A stretch of DNA of 64,000 nucleotides from [Clostridium] aminophilum (GTDB taxonomy: Bacteria > Bacillota > Clostridia > Lachnospirales > Lachnospiraceae), in contig NZ_FOIL01000003.1 in assembly GCF_900101295.1 (NCBI RefSeq), forward strand, positions 1 through 64,000, given 5' to 3'. This document shows, in pieces, positions 15,021 through 23,969 of this stretch (its first letter is position 1; each line of letters starts with the position of its first letter). The notes beneath the pieces are model-generated. The model saw nothing but the letters and a program-made list of their open reading frames with translations. It had not been told where the DNA came from and searched no databases. The position numbers and the translations under genes are program-made.

Positions 15021-15650
15021 ATGAATAAAAATGACTACATGATTCGTTTAGAGAAAAGAGAAGATTACAGAGCAGTAGAAAACCTTGTCAGAGAGGCGTT
15101 TTGGAACGTATATCGTCCGGGCTGCAGTGAGCATTATGTGATTCACATGCTGAGGGATGATCCGGCATTCGTGAAGGAGCTGGATTTCGTATTGGAGATT
15201 GATGGAAAGCTGATTGGACAGAATATGTTCATGAAGACGATTATCAAGTCTGATGACGGAAGGAAGATTCCAGTATTAACAATGGGACCGATCGGAATCA
15301 TTCCAGAGTTAAAACGCAAGGGCTACGGAAAGGCGATACTGGACTACTCCTTGGATAAGGCTGCAGAAATGGGGTTTGGAGCTGTCCTTTTTGAGGGCAA
15401 TATCGATTTCTACGGCAAGAGTGGTTTCGACTATGCCAGCAAGTTTGGTATTCGTTATCATGATTTGCCGGAGGATGCAGATTCGTCATTCTTTCTCTGT
15501 AAGGAACTGATCCCGGGATATCTTGATGAGATCACCGGAGTGTATCAGACTCCACAGGGCTATTATGTGAATGATGAAGACGTGGATGAGTTCGATAAAG
15601 GATTTCCGACCAAAGAAAAGCTTAAGCTGCCAGGACAGATCTTTGGCTAA
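15021..15650 (+). CDS. GNAT-family N-acetyltransferase
   Basis: 209 residues. The acetyl-CoA site reads MGPIGIIPELKRKGYGKAIL (motif A, R-K-G-Y-G-K), followed by a helix and FEGNIDFYGKSGF, the usual motif B end with a Tyr in the general-acid position. N- and C-terminal parts match uncharacterised YhbS-like acetyltransferases. The substrate cannot be read from sequence; small molecules such as antibiotics and protein N-termini are both possible. AGGAGG at about 15009 precedes the ATG, and a clear terminator follows. It lies between phage tail fragments like a second piece of inserted cargo. Confidence 0.8.
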   Translation: MNKNDYMIRLEKREDYRAVENLVREAFWNVYRPGCSEHYVIHMLRDDPAFVKELDFVLEIDGKLIGQNMFMKTIIKSDDGRKIPVLTMGPIGIIPELKRKGYGKAILDYSLDKAAEMGFGAVLFEGNIDFYGKSGFDYASKFGIRYHDLPEDADSSFFLCKELIPGYLDEITGVYQTPQGYYVNDEDVDEFDKGFPTKEKLKLPGQIFG

Positions 15651-15686
15651 ACGAAAATAGAAATTAAGCAGTTGATACTGCCGGAA

Positions 15687-15715
15687 AGAGATCGAGTAAC
15701 ATCGGTCTCTTTTTG
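15687..15715 (+). terminator. Terminator of the GNAT gene
   Basis: AGAGATCGA (15687-15695) pairs with TCGGTCTCT (15702-15710), followed by a T run. Confidence 0.8.
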
Positions 15716-16861
15716 TTAGGGGATTATGCATGGACGGTGGAGGATGATGGCATCTATGAAGCGATTCCCATGGGGATATTTAAATATCCGGACGGGACTG
15801 GGAACAAACTTCGGAAGGGTTCGGTTTATTCCGCCGGGAGTGTATTCGATTGTGGAGGTGAGAGAAGGGAGTTTAATAAGAATGTTTGGTTAAGTCAAAA
15901 AATGATGGGGGTTCTTTACGATGTTGGAAAGAGTACAATCAATTATCATTTGCATAAACTGTATGAAGATGGAGAAATAGATGAGAATTCAGTTGTTCGG
16001 ATTTTTCGAACAACTGCCGATGATGGAAAAGAATATGATACGTTACATTATAATCTTAAGGCTATCATAGCAGTTGGTTATAAAGTAGACTCGGAAAAAG
16101 CAGTTCAATTTCGTAAATGGGCAAATACTATAATCGAAGAGTACACGATTAAAGGTTATGCCATGGACGATGAAAGGCTCAAAAAAGGCGGGAGTATTTT
16201 AACGAAGGAGTATTTTGAACAGTTATTGGAACATATTCGAGAAATACGTTTATCGGAACGAAAATTCTATCAGAAGATAACGGATATTTACGCGACTTCA
16301 ATTGATTATGATTCGACAGCAAAGGAAACAAAGCGATTTTTTGCAGCTGTTCAAAACAAGCTTCATTATGCTGTTCATGGTCAGACCGCAGCAGAAGTGA
16401 TTTATAACAGAGCGGATGCCGAGAAAGAGCATATGGGACTCACGACATGGGAAGGTTCTCCGAATAGCAAGATTCATAAGTATGATGTTACTGTAGCGAA
16501 GAATTATTTGACGGAAGAAGAATTAGCTATCCTTAGTAGAATGGTTACGGCCTATCCGGATTTGGCAGAAAGTATGGCAATGCGAAATATTCCTATGACT
16601 ATGGCAGATTCTGAGAGAAGAGCCTTATGTATGCCTTCCAGCATCAGAAGCGCCTCATCGATGATCACATGGTCAGCTATGTGGCTGATCACGAAATGCT
16701 CGCAACGAGTGAGTAATATTTGCTTCCGCCGGGAACTATTCCCGGCGGGAAACATCAAACGTAACAATGACACAAACTTGAGCAGTTCAGCGACAGACAA
16801 AGAGAGCAGCCGTGTGACAGCTCATGAGATCAGGAACACATACAAGCTTCGCACAGAATGA
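15713..16861 (+). pseudogene. RhuM-family gene broken at both ends (chimeric reading frame)
   Basis: The continuous frame has no plausible start. Residues 1 to about 52 (DDGIYEAIPMGIFKYPDGTG) read like a phage structural protein. From about residue 56 it is a RhuM/Fic-associated protein: NVWLSQKMMGVLYDVGKSTI, EDGEIDENSVVRIFRTTADD, YNLKAIIAVGYKVDSEKAVQ, and KNYLTEEELAILSRMVTAYP. It is normal up to NIPMTMAD (about 16609), where the RhuM C-terminus is lost. The remaining frame is out-of-frame reading of another sequence, whose true frame (16615-16716) gives LMYAFQHQKRLIDDHM and ends with TAA. A GC-rich hairpin follows at 16726-16748. Two recombination joints are therefore visible. RhuM function is poorly known. 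Confidence 0.7.
16726..16748. repeat. GC-rich perfect inverted repeat
   Basis: CCGCCGGGAA (16726-16735) and TTCCCGGCGG (16739-16748) with a 3-base loop. It has no T run, lies ten bases after the stop of the fragment ending at 16716, and is GC-rich unlike its surroundings, so it may have come in with that fragment. Confidence 0.6.
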
Positions 16862-16882
16862 GTTGTTTCTAAGTTTTACTCG

Positions 16883-17593
16883 TTACAATAATGACTTTAA
16901 CAAGTTTCCTTTACCAACACTTCTTCCTCTTTCATCAAAGGTTTCATTTCTCATCGGATCATAGTGGCCGATTCGACGCAATCCGGCTCCTACCAGATAC
17001 TGAGCACCATTGGACATAGTTTCAATATAGCCGTTTCCGCCATTTCTAAAGCGCACATTTTCTCTTGTGAGCTTCCGACGCATACTGAGATTCCTAATTT
17101 CAACCGGTTTACTAAAGTAGTCTTGTGCTGCATATCGTTCCGTGTTGGGATTGCGACGTATCCCTTGGCCTTTGTCCCCGGCATTCAGCACGGTATTTGC
17201 AACTTTGCCGAGTGCATATGAAGCAATTACATTCTGCGCTAGATTCATATCTGTTCTTGTGCTTTGCGCTTGATGTTGGGTTTTCGCCATTTTTTTAAAT
17301 TTTTCCTTTGAAGCTTTCCTTGAATCACCAAACGGAGCTGATCGAACAATTTCTTTTTTGCGAGTCTTCCATATTTCAGGTTTTTTTCTGCGTTCCAGAG
17401 TATACTTTATATTATACGCCATGCACCATACAAACCAAATCGGAAACAGAAGAAGACCTATAGGAGTGAGCGTAAACAGGAGAATGCATACAATTGCAAA
17501 AAATATCATAAGCTTAATCACCGTTTTCTTTTCTTTCGCTCTAACGTCCTGTTTATACGTCTCAATTTCCTCTGGAGACATTTTTTCGTTCAT
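16883..17593 (-). CDS. Uncharacterised membrane protein
   Basis: 236 residues. A charged N-terminus (SPEEIETYKQDVRAKEKKTV) is followed by two close hydrophobic helices, about 25-62 (LMIFFAIVCILLFTLTPIGL, then FPIWFVWCMAYNI). A long basic region and an Arg/Asn-rich C-terminus follow. No recognised domain. An AGAGG ribosome site lies before the ATG. It lies 11 bp downstream of the 214-residue gene, so the two form an operon. Confidence 0.5.
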   Translation of the reverse strand: MNEKMSPEEIETYKQDVRAKEKKTVIKLMIFFAIVCILLFTLTPIGLLLFPIWFVWCMAYNIKYTLERRKKPEIWKTRKKEIVRSAPFGDSRKASKEKFKKMAKTQHQAQSTRTDMNLAQNVIASYALGKVANTVLNAGDKGQGIRRNPNTERYAAQDYFSKPVEIRNLSMRRKLTRENVRFRNGGNGYIETMSNGAQYLVGAGLRRIGHYDPMRNETFDERGRSVGKGNLLKSLL

Positions 17594-17604
17594 ACCTATG
17601 ACCT

Positions 17605-18249
17605 CTAAATTTGCTTAAAAACACCAAAAACCGGATCAAATAAATATCCTCTATAGTCGAAAGTTTGATAATCACCGTTTGTTTTATCCTTCGGCGCGGC
17701 ATTTCCGAGAATAATAAGAAATTCTTCATTATCATTTCTATATACTGAGAGCCGTTGCATCCACTTAGCCACATGAGAAAGCTTTTGCTCAAGTTCTTGA
17801 CTTCTTTGATCGCAATGATTGTAGGAGATCACAACCTTCAAAGGACAACGGATGTGAATTAGTTTAATGATTTCATCCATCCAGTCTGTTTTATCATTTT
17901 CGTGCTCGACTGCAATCTTCAAATCCCAAAAGTGAGGATTTAGACCAGATTGAACCACTTCATTTTGGGGGATTTCTTTCCAGCGAGGCTGATAGCCAAT
18001 GGAGTCTATACGGAAGTATTCGTGTTGACTTTCCATATGTCTTGGATCATCAACTGGATATGCGTTAGAAATGATTCTATCTACAACATATTTATTTACG
18101 AGTTCCGTAAATGCAGGCTCGTTATTCTTATAAATCTGTAAATAGGTTCTGCCAAATAGATCCGGATACGAAGGAATCTGCTCCTTTGTGGCAACGGCAT
18201 CTTCTTTTAGTAGGTCGTTATACGCTTGAAAGAATTCGTTCGCATTCAT
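17605..18249 (-). CDS. Uncharacterised protein with an endonuclease-like strand pattern
   Basis: 214 residues, soluble, first gene of a two-gene minus-strand operon with a strong AGGAGG ribosome site. The middle reads HFWDLKIAVEHENDKTDWMD, then IIKLIHIRCPLKVVISY, a strand-helix-strand arrangement with acidic residues also seen in many proteins of the PD-(D/E)XK nuclease fold. The essential lysine is not obvious, so nuclease activity is not claimed. The N-terminus (FFQAYNDLLKED) and C-terminus (FDYRGYLFDPVFGVF) are not informative. Confidence 0.45.
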   Translation of the reverse strand: MNANEFFQAYNDLLKEDAVATKEQIPSYPDLFGRTYLQIYKNNEPAFTELVNKYVVDRIISNAYPVDDPRHMESQHEYFRIDSIGYQPRWKEIPQNEVVQSGLNPHFWDLKIAVEHENDKTDWMDEIIKLIHIRCPLKVVISYNHCDQRSQELEQKLSHVAKWMQRLSVYRNDNEEFLIILGNAAPKDKTNGDYQTFDYRGYLFDPVFGVFKQI

Positions 18250-19036
18250 GAATCTATCCTCCTGTTGATTATTTCAAAAAAAGCACACTTTTGCGATCAC
18301 TCATGCTTTTTTCTCGATTTTGAAAACGAAATGAAAAGATCATTCTAAAGTACTTGTTGAAGGAGCCTTTACTCAATGATATATCATACTGCGTAGATTT
18401 TGCATAAGATAATCTTGAGATCCTGGACGCCAAATCCGGGATCTATTTTCTGTGAAAATTGCACAAAATAACGCGAATTATAGCATCTAATGGATGTAAG
18501 ATAATATTAAAATTTTGCGAAATAATTTCTAATAATAACCAATATTATTGGAGACCTGATTTTTGATATCTCCCTAAAATAAGATATTTCTCTATGGAAC
18601 CCGCATAAGTACAGGGGGGTCTGGATTATCCTACACTATGTAATTTGTTATGGATTGATATAGATTTTTTGTTTTTGGGCACTCGATTTGGCACGCGATG
18701 CATCCGAGATTTGGATATCCTAAAGGTTATTTTTAAAACATTTGTTTCTTTGTAGATCAAGCCCAGATAAGCATAACCATGAACAGTAGCATGAGGTGAT
18801 AACGCTTCGTGCTACTGTTTTTTTGTGTAATGACGGTGATTTCAGCAAAAATAATTGCTTGAAAGGAACTGCATGAATTGCCTTGTAAGGGAAGCAATCT
18901 TCTGAAACATGTTTTCTCTTTTATGCAGGTTTCGGATGTATAATGTGGATGAATGGATTTGAGGCCGGAAAGGTTTTTTCGGATTTCTAATAGGTATCGG
19001 GATCAGGTAGAATGAATGCAGCTTGGAGGATGAACC
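18250..19036. other. Long AT-rich intergenic region
   Basis: About 790 bp without a credible gene on either strand. It holds the terminator-family copy C at 18784-18824, AT-rich sequence around 18460-18560 and a G run at about 18616. The frame on the minus strand at 18842-19372 is a shadow of the NERD gene. The region may contain remnants of deleted genes, but nothing is recognisable. Confidence 0.5.
18784..18824 (+). terminator. Rho-independent terminator, island repeat family copy C
   Basis: Arms CAGTAGCA (18784-18791) and TGCTACTG (18810-18817) with the GAGGTG-ATAA-CGCTTC core, then a T run. The C-to-T change of copy A's left arm is matched by a G-to-A change on the right, keeping the stem intact. 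Confidence 0.8.
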
Positions 19037-19831
19037 GTGGGGAAAGGTCTTATCGACAAAGTATTGGATCTCATTTTTGACGAAGCATGGGTTGGAAAGC
19101 GTGGAGAGACGCTGACCGAACGGGAACTGAAGCTTGTCCAGCTGTTTGGAAGGAAGGGGAAAGTTCTTCGGAATGTTTACCTTCCAAAAACGAATGGAGA
19201 AACATCGGAATTGGATCTGGTGTTTATCACGCAGAAGGGGATTTTTATCTTTGAAAGCAAGAATTATTCTGGCTGGATCTTTGGAAATGATCAAAATAAG
19301 AACTGGACGGCGGTATTGCCCAACAAGCAGAAATATCGATTCTATAATCCGGTCATGCAGAATCGTTCGCATATGAAATGGATGGAGAAGGTGGTTGGGA
19401 GTGACATTCCGCTGTTTTCTATCATCGTATTTTCGGAGCGGTGTGAGCTGAAAGAGATTTCTTTATCATCGTTTGCATATGTAATCAAGCGTGAACGAAC
19501 GTATGCGACGGTCCGCGAGATCTGGAATTCGAATCCAGACATGGTTTCGGATGATCGGATCGATGAGATTTATGAGAAACTGCAGATGTACACCAATGCG
19601 GATCAGGCGGTTAAAGCGGCGCATATTGAAGCGATCCAAAAGAATTATCTTGGAAGGGCTACTTGTTCGACGTATTTGGACGAACAGGCGGGTCCAGAGA
19701 GTGTTCCGATTTGTCCTCGTTGTGGAAGTAAACTCGTTCTTCGTGTTGCGAAAAAGGGTCCGAATGCCGGCAACTCATTTTGGGGATGCAGCGCATTTCC
19801 GAAATGCCGGTATACTCAAAATGTTGAGTGA
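19037..19831 (+). CDS. NERD-domain nuclease-like protein with topoisomerase zinc finger
   Basis: 264 residues from a GTG at 19037 with GGAGG upstream. N-terminal NERD domain: ETSELDLVFITQKGIFIFES then KNY, where the Asp and the E-x-K of a PD-(D/E)XK-type site are visible. NERD domains are predicted nucleases found with helicases and in defence loci. The last about 45 residues are a topoisomerase-type zinc finger (PICPRCGSKLVLR, then FWGCSAFPKCRYT), a DNA-binding add-on. It sits about 100 bp before a full-length SRAP gene, so DNA-damage processing is a reasonable shared theme, as inference. Confidence 0.8.
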   Translation: MGKGLIDKVLDLIFDEAWVGKRGETLTERELKLVQLFGRKGKVLRNVYLPKTNGETSELDLVFITQKGIFIFESKNYSGWIFGNDQNKNWTAVLPNKQKYRFYNPVMQNRSHMKWMEKVVGSDIPLFSIIVFSERCELKEISLSSFAYVIKRERTYATVREIWNSNPDMVSDDRIDEIYEKLQMYTNADQAVKAAHIEAIQKNYLGRATCSTYLDEQAGPESVPICPRCGSKLVLRVAKKGPNAGNSFWGCSAFPKCRYTQNVE

Positions 19832-19936
19832 GAGTAAATCGTAGAATGGTAACTGAAAGATCAATATATAGGGACTCGTGCTGAAGATGGATGCAATGTT
19901 CATCCGGTAAGGGAAATCTATGTGGAGGGAGAGCGC

Positions 19937-20542
19937 ATGTGCGGCAGATATTGTATTAAGGAATCTGCGGAAATGGATGAGATCATTCGCCTCATGAATG
20001 CATCTCAGCTAAAACTGGCCCTGGAAAAGCGGGAGTTAGGCGTCCGGACATATGGAGAACGTTTTCCGTCGGAAGTTGTACCGGTCATTGCTTCGGATCG
20101 TCGCGGAAAGCGAGCGGTTTTCCCGATGAAATGGGGATATGATATAGGAAAACTTGTGTTTAACGCAAGGGTTGAAACTGCAGCTGAGAAGCCATTATTT
20201 CAAAATGATTGGAAGCGGCACCGATGCGTTATTCCGGCATCATGGTATTTTGAGTGGGAACACAGAAAGGGGAGTGATGGAAAGGTCCACACGTTAGATA
20301 AGTATCTTATTCAACCCCGAGGGAAAGATATTACCTGGCTGTGCGGCTTATATCAGATAAAGGATGGGCTTCCATCTTTTGTCATTCTCACGAAAGAGGC
20401 AGAAGAGGAGATTCGGTTTATTCATGACCGTATGCCATTGATCATGCCGAAGGAGCTGATCGGCGAGTGGATCCGACCGGAAACGAGGCCGGAAGAGTTG
20501 ATAGATCAGGCAGTGACAGAGATGGTGTACGAAAGAGCGTAG
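19937..20542 (+). CDS. SRAP-domain protein (YedK/HMCES family)
   Basis: 201 residues from the ATG at 19937; this start leaves Cys as residue 2, the nucleophile exposed after Met removal in the family. Other hallmarks: NARVETAAEKP, CVIPASWYFEWE (active-site glutamate), LCGLYQ and FIHDRMPLIM (active-site histidine). Family members bind abasic sites in single-stranded DNA and form a protective covalent link through Cys2. A GGAGGGAGAG ribosome site precedes it. A near-identical copy with an internal deletion lies at 5746-5946, so this gene was duplicated inside the island. Confidence 0.92.
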   Translation: MCGRYCIKESAEMDEIIRLMNASQLKLALEKRELGVRTYGERFPSEVVPVIASDRRGKRAVFPMKWGYDIGKLVFNARVETAAEKPLFQNDWKRHRCVIPASWYFEWEHRKGSDGKVHTLDKYLIQPRGKDITWLCGLYQIKDGLPSFVILTKEAEEEIRFIHDRMPLIMPKELIGEWIRPETRPEELIDQAVTEMVYERA

Positions 20543-20614
20543 GTTTTAAACGATGCATTCTTAAGAATGGGTAAGCCACGTGGAGCAAAATGTCGGTTTA
20601 TTATTGGAGGGAAT

Positions 20615-20925
20615 ATGAGTTGTTTAAAAGATCCAAACTATGTTAGAGATTTGCGTTTCGAACAAAGTTAAACTATTACAGAAAGAAAGGGTCACAGTTT
20701 TCGTATCGGGAAACGAATTCATGCGCTCAGTCGATCCGGAAATATCGTCAGAGACTGATTGATGATGGAAGAGTTTCAAATGGTGTCTTTGTGAAAGATG
20801 TGAAGTTTCATAGTCCGTCTACTGCGGCGGCATGCATCCTTGGACGCAGTGTGAATGGTCGGACGGCATGGCTTAATAAAGACGGAAAGATGCTGAAGGA
20901 ATTGCAGGAAGCAGGGCAGATATAG
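20615..20925 (+). pseudogene. DUF4357-domain gene remnant (frameshifted)
   Basis: An ATG at 20615 with TTGGAGGG upstream opens MSCLKDPNYVRDLRFEQ but stops at 20671. A second frame, open from 20647 to the stop at 20925, reads SIRKYRQRLIDDGRV, then FHSPSTAAACILGRSVNG and TAWLNKDGKMLKEL, a good match to the DUF4357 domain found at the C-terminus of GIY-YIG nucleases and related proteins. It has no start of its own. The simplest reading is a gene broken by truncation and frameshift. It lies just before the DUF6361 operon. Confidence 0.6.
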
Positions 20926-20941
20926 AAAGAAGGCCGTAGAT

Positions 20942-22153
20942 ATGCCGCTTGGATGGATCGATTTTTCAAAAGGTGAAAGAAGTAAGGTGTTGAGCGTACT
21001 GGATATGTTGTCAGAAGCCGGTACGCTTGATGAGCTTGGCATTGCGCCGGTAAGAGACGGATTTGCCAACACATTCTTTCCGGGAACATCTACGATCCAG
21101 ACAAGGGCAAAGTATTTTATGATTGTCCCCTATGCGCTGAAGGACCTGGAATACAGCGGAGAGTCAAACCCGAATCGGGTGCTCCGGGCCTTGGATGAAG
21201 TAGAGCGGCATTGCGGCGAACGGTTTCTTGCCAATGGAAAAGACACGGAAGGAATCATCGGCAGCCGTTCGTTAGGTCAGGGAAAATGGGTAAAGCGTAC
21301 ACCGGCGGATATCTATTGGGCAGGGCTTCGAAACTACGGTATATTTACCGGCGGTTCGTTATCTCTCACAGAATATGTCCGCGCCATGTGCGCATTAAAA
21401 AATCAGAAGGAGACTCTCACAAAGCTTGGGAATCGGAATGACAATGCAGAGGAGAGTGAATCCGACGATAAGGATGCCGGGGAGCTTTTTAAGATGCAGT
21501 TTTGGAAGATCCCCACCTATATGCAGGACTGGGAAGAGAATTTGGACATTCAGCTTACAGAAGCGGAAGGAGATTTTCTGAAACGGCAGATGATCCAGGC
21601 GTATCCGGATTCCATGATGGCTTATATCCTGAAGAATGATATGGTTGAGGTCTTTGAGTCGAAGAGTTTTCTTCAGCTCGAAGGCCTGATACATCTGTTT
21701 CCGGAAAGGGTACGGGACGATTACAGCCTTGCAAGTAGCTTTTCGATGTTCCTGTACGTCATCCGAACGGTTTACAACATCATCGTTTCGGTGGGGAAGA
21801 ACCCGGACGCAAACCGTGAGTGGGAGAACATGAACCCATCTTTGGATGAGTATGCGGATATTGATTTGGAAAAAATAATCGAAAGGCTTCAGCTGTACCG
21901 TAATGTGTTCCTTTGCCGGTTTCTTCAGAAAACTCAGGAATTCATGTCAAGGGGAGATTTGGAAGGATTGATGACGGAGATCCGGCGAAGAGAACGGGAA
22001 TTGAAACAGAACCGCGCGAAAACGATGCATCCCGGAGAATTCGATCCGTACACATGGTATGGAGGAGGCGTTCTGGACTATCGTTTTGGCAATGCCAAGA
22101 TAATCATAAAAGACATTTTTGAAAGCGAGGGTCTGAATGTTAAATCCAAATAA
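20942..22153 (+). CDS. DUF6361-family protein, first gene of a defence-type operon
   Basis: 403 residues, soluble. The opening LGWIDFSKGERSKVLSVLDM and the later IAPVRDGFANTFFPGTSTIQ then TRAKYFMIVPY match the DUF6361 family, which I know only as an uncharacterised protein encoded next to PLD-type nucleases and helicases. The middle has a conserved-looking WAGLRNYGIF segment. No catalytic motif is evident. It overlaps the PLD gene by 17 bp, so the two are co-translated. AAAGAAGG (20926-20933) is the ribosome site. A target-sensing or structural role is a guess. Confidence 0.7.
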   Translation: MPLGWIDFSKGERSKVLSVLDMLSEAGTLDELGIAPVRDGFANTFFPGTSTIQTRAKYFMIVPYALKDLEYSGESNPNRVLRALDEVERHCGERFLANGKDTEGIIGSRSLGQGKWVKRTPADIYWAGLRNYGIFTGGSLSLTEYVRAMCALKNQKETLTKLGNRNDNAEESESDDKDAGELFKMQFWKIPTYMQDWEENLDIQLTEAEGDFLKRQMIQAYPDSMMAYILKNDMVEVFESKSFLQLEGLIHLFPERVRDDYSLASSFSMFLYVIRTVYNIIVSVGKNPDANREWENMNPSLDEYADIDLEKIIERLQLYRNVFLCRFLQKTQEFMSRGDLEGLMTEIRRRERELKQNRAKTMHPGEFDPYTWYGGGVLDYRFGNAKIIIKDIFESEGLNVKSK

Positions 22154-23969
22154 TGACAGGCTGGATTATGGGGAGATCCTCGCACCGAAGCCGGGATATC
22201 ATCTCGATTTTGCGGTGGGGACCACGTATTCTCTTGATCTGGATGCTCTTGTAGGGGTTAGCCTTGCACTTGGTTTGTCGGAAGAAACCGACAGCGCGCT
22301 GATGAATAATCCAGTATGTCTTTTGGAAGCGCTTCGAAGCACCGGAGATAAGGTGGCTCTCTTTTGTGAGGGCGGTCAGATCCATATGCCGAACAAGGTG
22401 ACGCCGCTATATATTCTTCTGGAAAAGATGGTATTCTCTGTGAGGACGGTGAAGCAGAGAGGATTCGCAGCATTTCCATCGTTCCATCCGAAGTTCTGGC
22501 TGATTCGTTACAAGAATGCGGAGGGAGAACTGTATTATCGCGTTATCGTTTTAAGCCGTAATCTGACCTTTGACCGCAGCTGGGATATCACATATTTTAT
22601 GGACGGTTATGTGTCAAGAAAAGCGACCGACAAGAATGAGCCGATATGCGATTTCCTGCGATATCTTCTTTCACATGTTTCATCCGATGATAACGGCAGA
22701 GAGAAGGCAAAGGGAATCCGAGGCTTAATCAAAGAGCTTTCCCGTGTTGTATTTGAACCGGAAGAAAAAGAGTTCTATGATTTCCAGTTTATACCGAATG
22801 GTATCAAAGGCGGGAACGGGGAGCATTACCGTTTTGAGGAAACGGAGCTTTTTACGGAGACTTTTCATGAAATCATGATCATCTCTCCGTTTGTTTCCGG
22901 TAGCGTGATTCGGGATTTTAATGGCAGGAATTCCAAATCCTCCATACAGGATGCCAGGTATATGCTGATCACGAGGGAGATGTCGCTTGGACGCCTGAAA
23001 CCGGAGGATGTCAGTAACTTCAACATTTATACCATGCGGGATAATGTGATTGATGGCGAAACGGCAATATCAGAGGAGGCCGAATCCATACAAAAGCAGG
23101 ATATCCACGCAAAGGTATATATGATGCGGAAGAACTCGACGTCACATCTTTATCTTGGATCACTGAATGCGTCGCATAACGCCGTATATGGGAATGTGGA
23201 GTTTATGCTTCGGCTTACGGCAAAGAACCGGCATCTCAACATGGACAAACTGAAGAACGCTCTGTTTTGCGGAGAGGAAGATAATGATGATAACCCGTTC
23301 CAGAGGGTTCATCTGCAAAATGCCATCATCAGCGAAGAAGACGATAAAACCAGTGCATTGAATGCCGTCATTAAGGGGATCAATCGGAGTAATCCTTCCG
23401 CAATCGCAAAGCCGGAATCGGAAGATCATTATTCGGTCTGCGTTCATTTTGAGGAGTGTGACACGAAGGATTATCAGGTGTTGGTGAGACCACTGCTTTC
23501 TAATAAGGCGGAAGAGTTTACCTCAACTATGGTTTTCCGAAATCTGACCGTGACACAGCTTTCCGAGTTTTATGTGGTAAGAGTTTCTGATGGAGAACAT
23601 AGAGTGGAACGAGTGCTGATCATCCATACGGAGGGGCTTCCGGAAAATCGGGAAAAAGCCGTCGTGTCCAGCGTCGTAAGCGACGAAAATTGCTTTTACC
23701 GGTATATTGCTTTTTTGCTTGGAGATGATTCTATTTTGTCTGCGCTTGAAGCAAATCTGGCCGGAGGTCAGGCGATGGCAGGAAGGAGCAGATCGGCAAA
23801 TTCCATACCGGCATTATATGAAAAGATGCTTCAGACGGCGGCAATAAGCCCGGAAAAGTTCAAAGGGATCGAATACCTGATGAGGACAATATCCGAGGAC
23901 GGGGTTATTCCGGAGGATTTCAAAAAGCTGTATGAGACATTTAAGAAGGCGGTGAAACAGAATGGCTAA
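22137..23969 (+). CDS. Phospholipase D-superfamily nuclease-like protein
   Basis: 610 residues with two HxK half-sites: FHPKFWLI (His117, Lys119) followed by VLSRNLTFDRSWD, and IHAKVYMM (His324, Lys326) followed by YLGSLNASHNAVYGNVEFM. This paired H-K-S/N pattern is that of PLD-type phosphodiesterases (as in Tdp1 and nuclease-type PLDs), so an active nuclease is plausible. The last 250 residues form an accessory region without recognised motifs. It overlaps the genes on both sides (17 bp and 8 bp), implying stoichiometric production with DUF6361 and the helicase. Confidence 0.75.
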   Translation: MLNPNNDRLDYGEILAPKPGYHLDFAVGTTYSLDLDALVGVSLALGLSEETDSALMNNPVCLLEALRSTGDKVALFCEGGQIHMPNKVTPLYILLEKMVFSVRTVKQRGFAAFPSFHPKFWLIRYKNAEGELYYRVIVLSRNLTFDRSWDITYFMDGYVSRKATDKNEPICDFLRYLLSHVSSDDNGREKAKGIRGLIKELSRVVFEPEEKEFYDFQFIPNGIKGGNGEHYRFEETELFTETFHEIMIISPFVSGSVIRDFNGRNSKSSIQDARYMLITREMSLGRLKPEDVSNFNIYTMRDNVIDGETAISEEAESIQKQDIHAKVYMMRKNSTSHLYLGSLNASHNAVYGNVEFMLRLTAKNRHLNMDKLKNALFCGEEDNDDNPFQRVHLQNAIISEEDDKTSALNAVIKGINRSNPSAIAKPESEDHYSVCVHFEECDTKDYQVLVRPLLSNKAEEFTSTMVFRNLTVTQLSEFYVVRVSDGEHRVERVLIIHTEGLPENREKAVVSSVVSDENCFYRYIAFLLGDDSILSALEANLAGGQAMAGRSRSANSIPALYEKMLQTAAISPEKFKGIEYLMRTISEDGVIPEDFKKLYETFKKAVKQNG

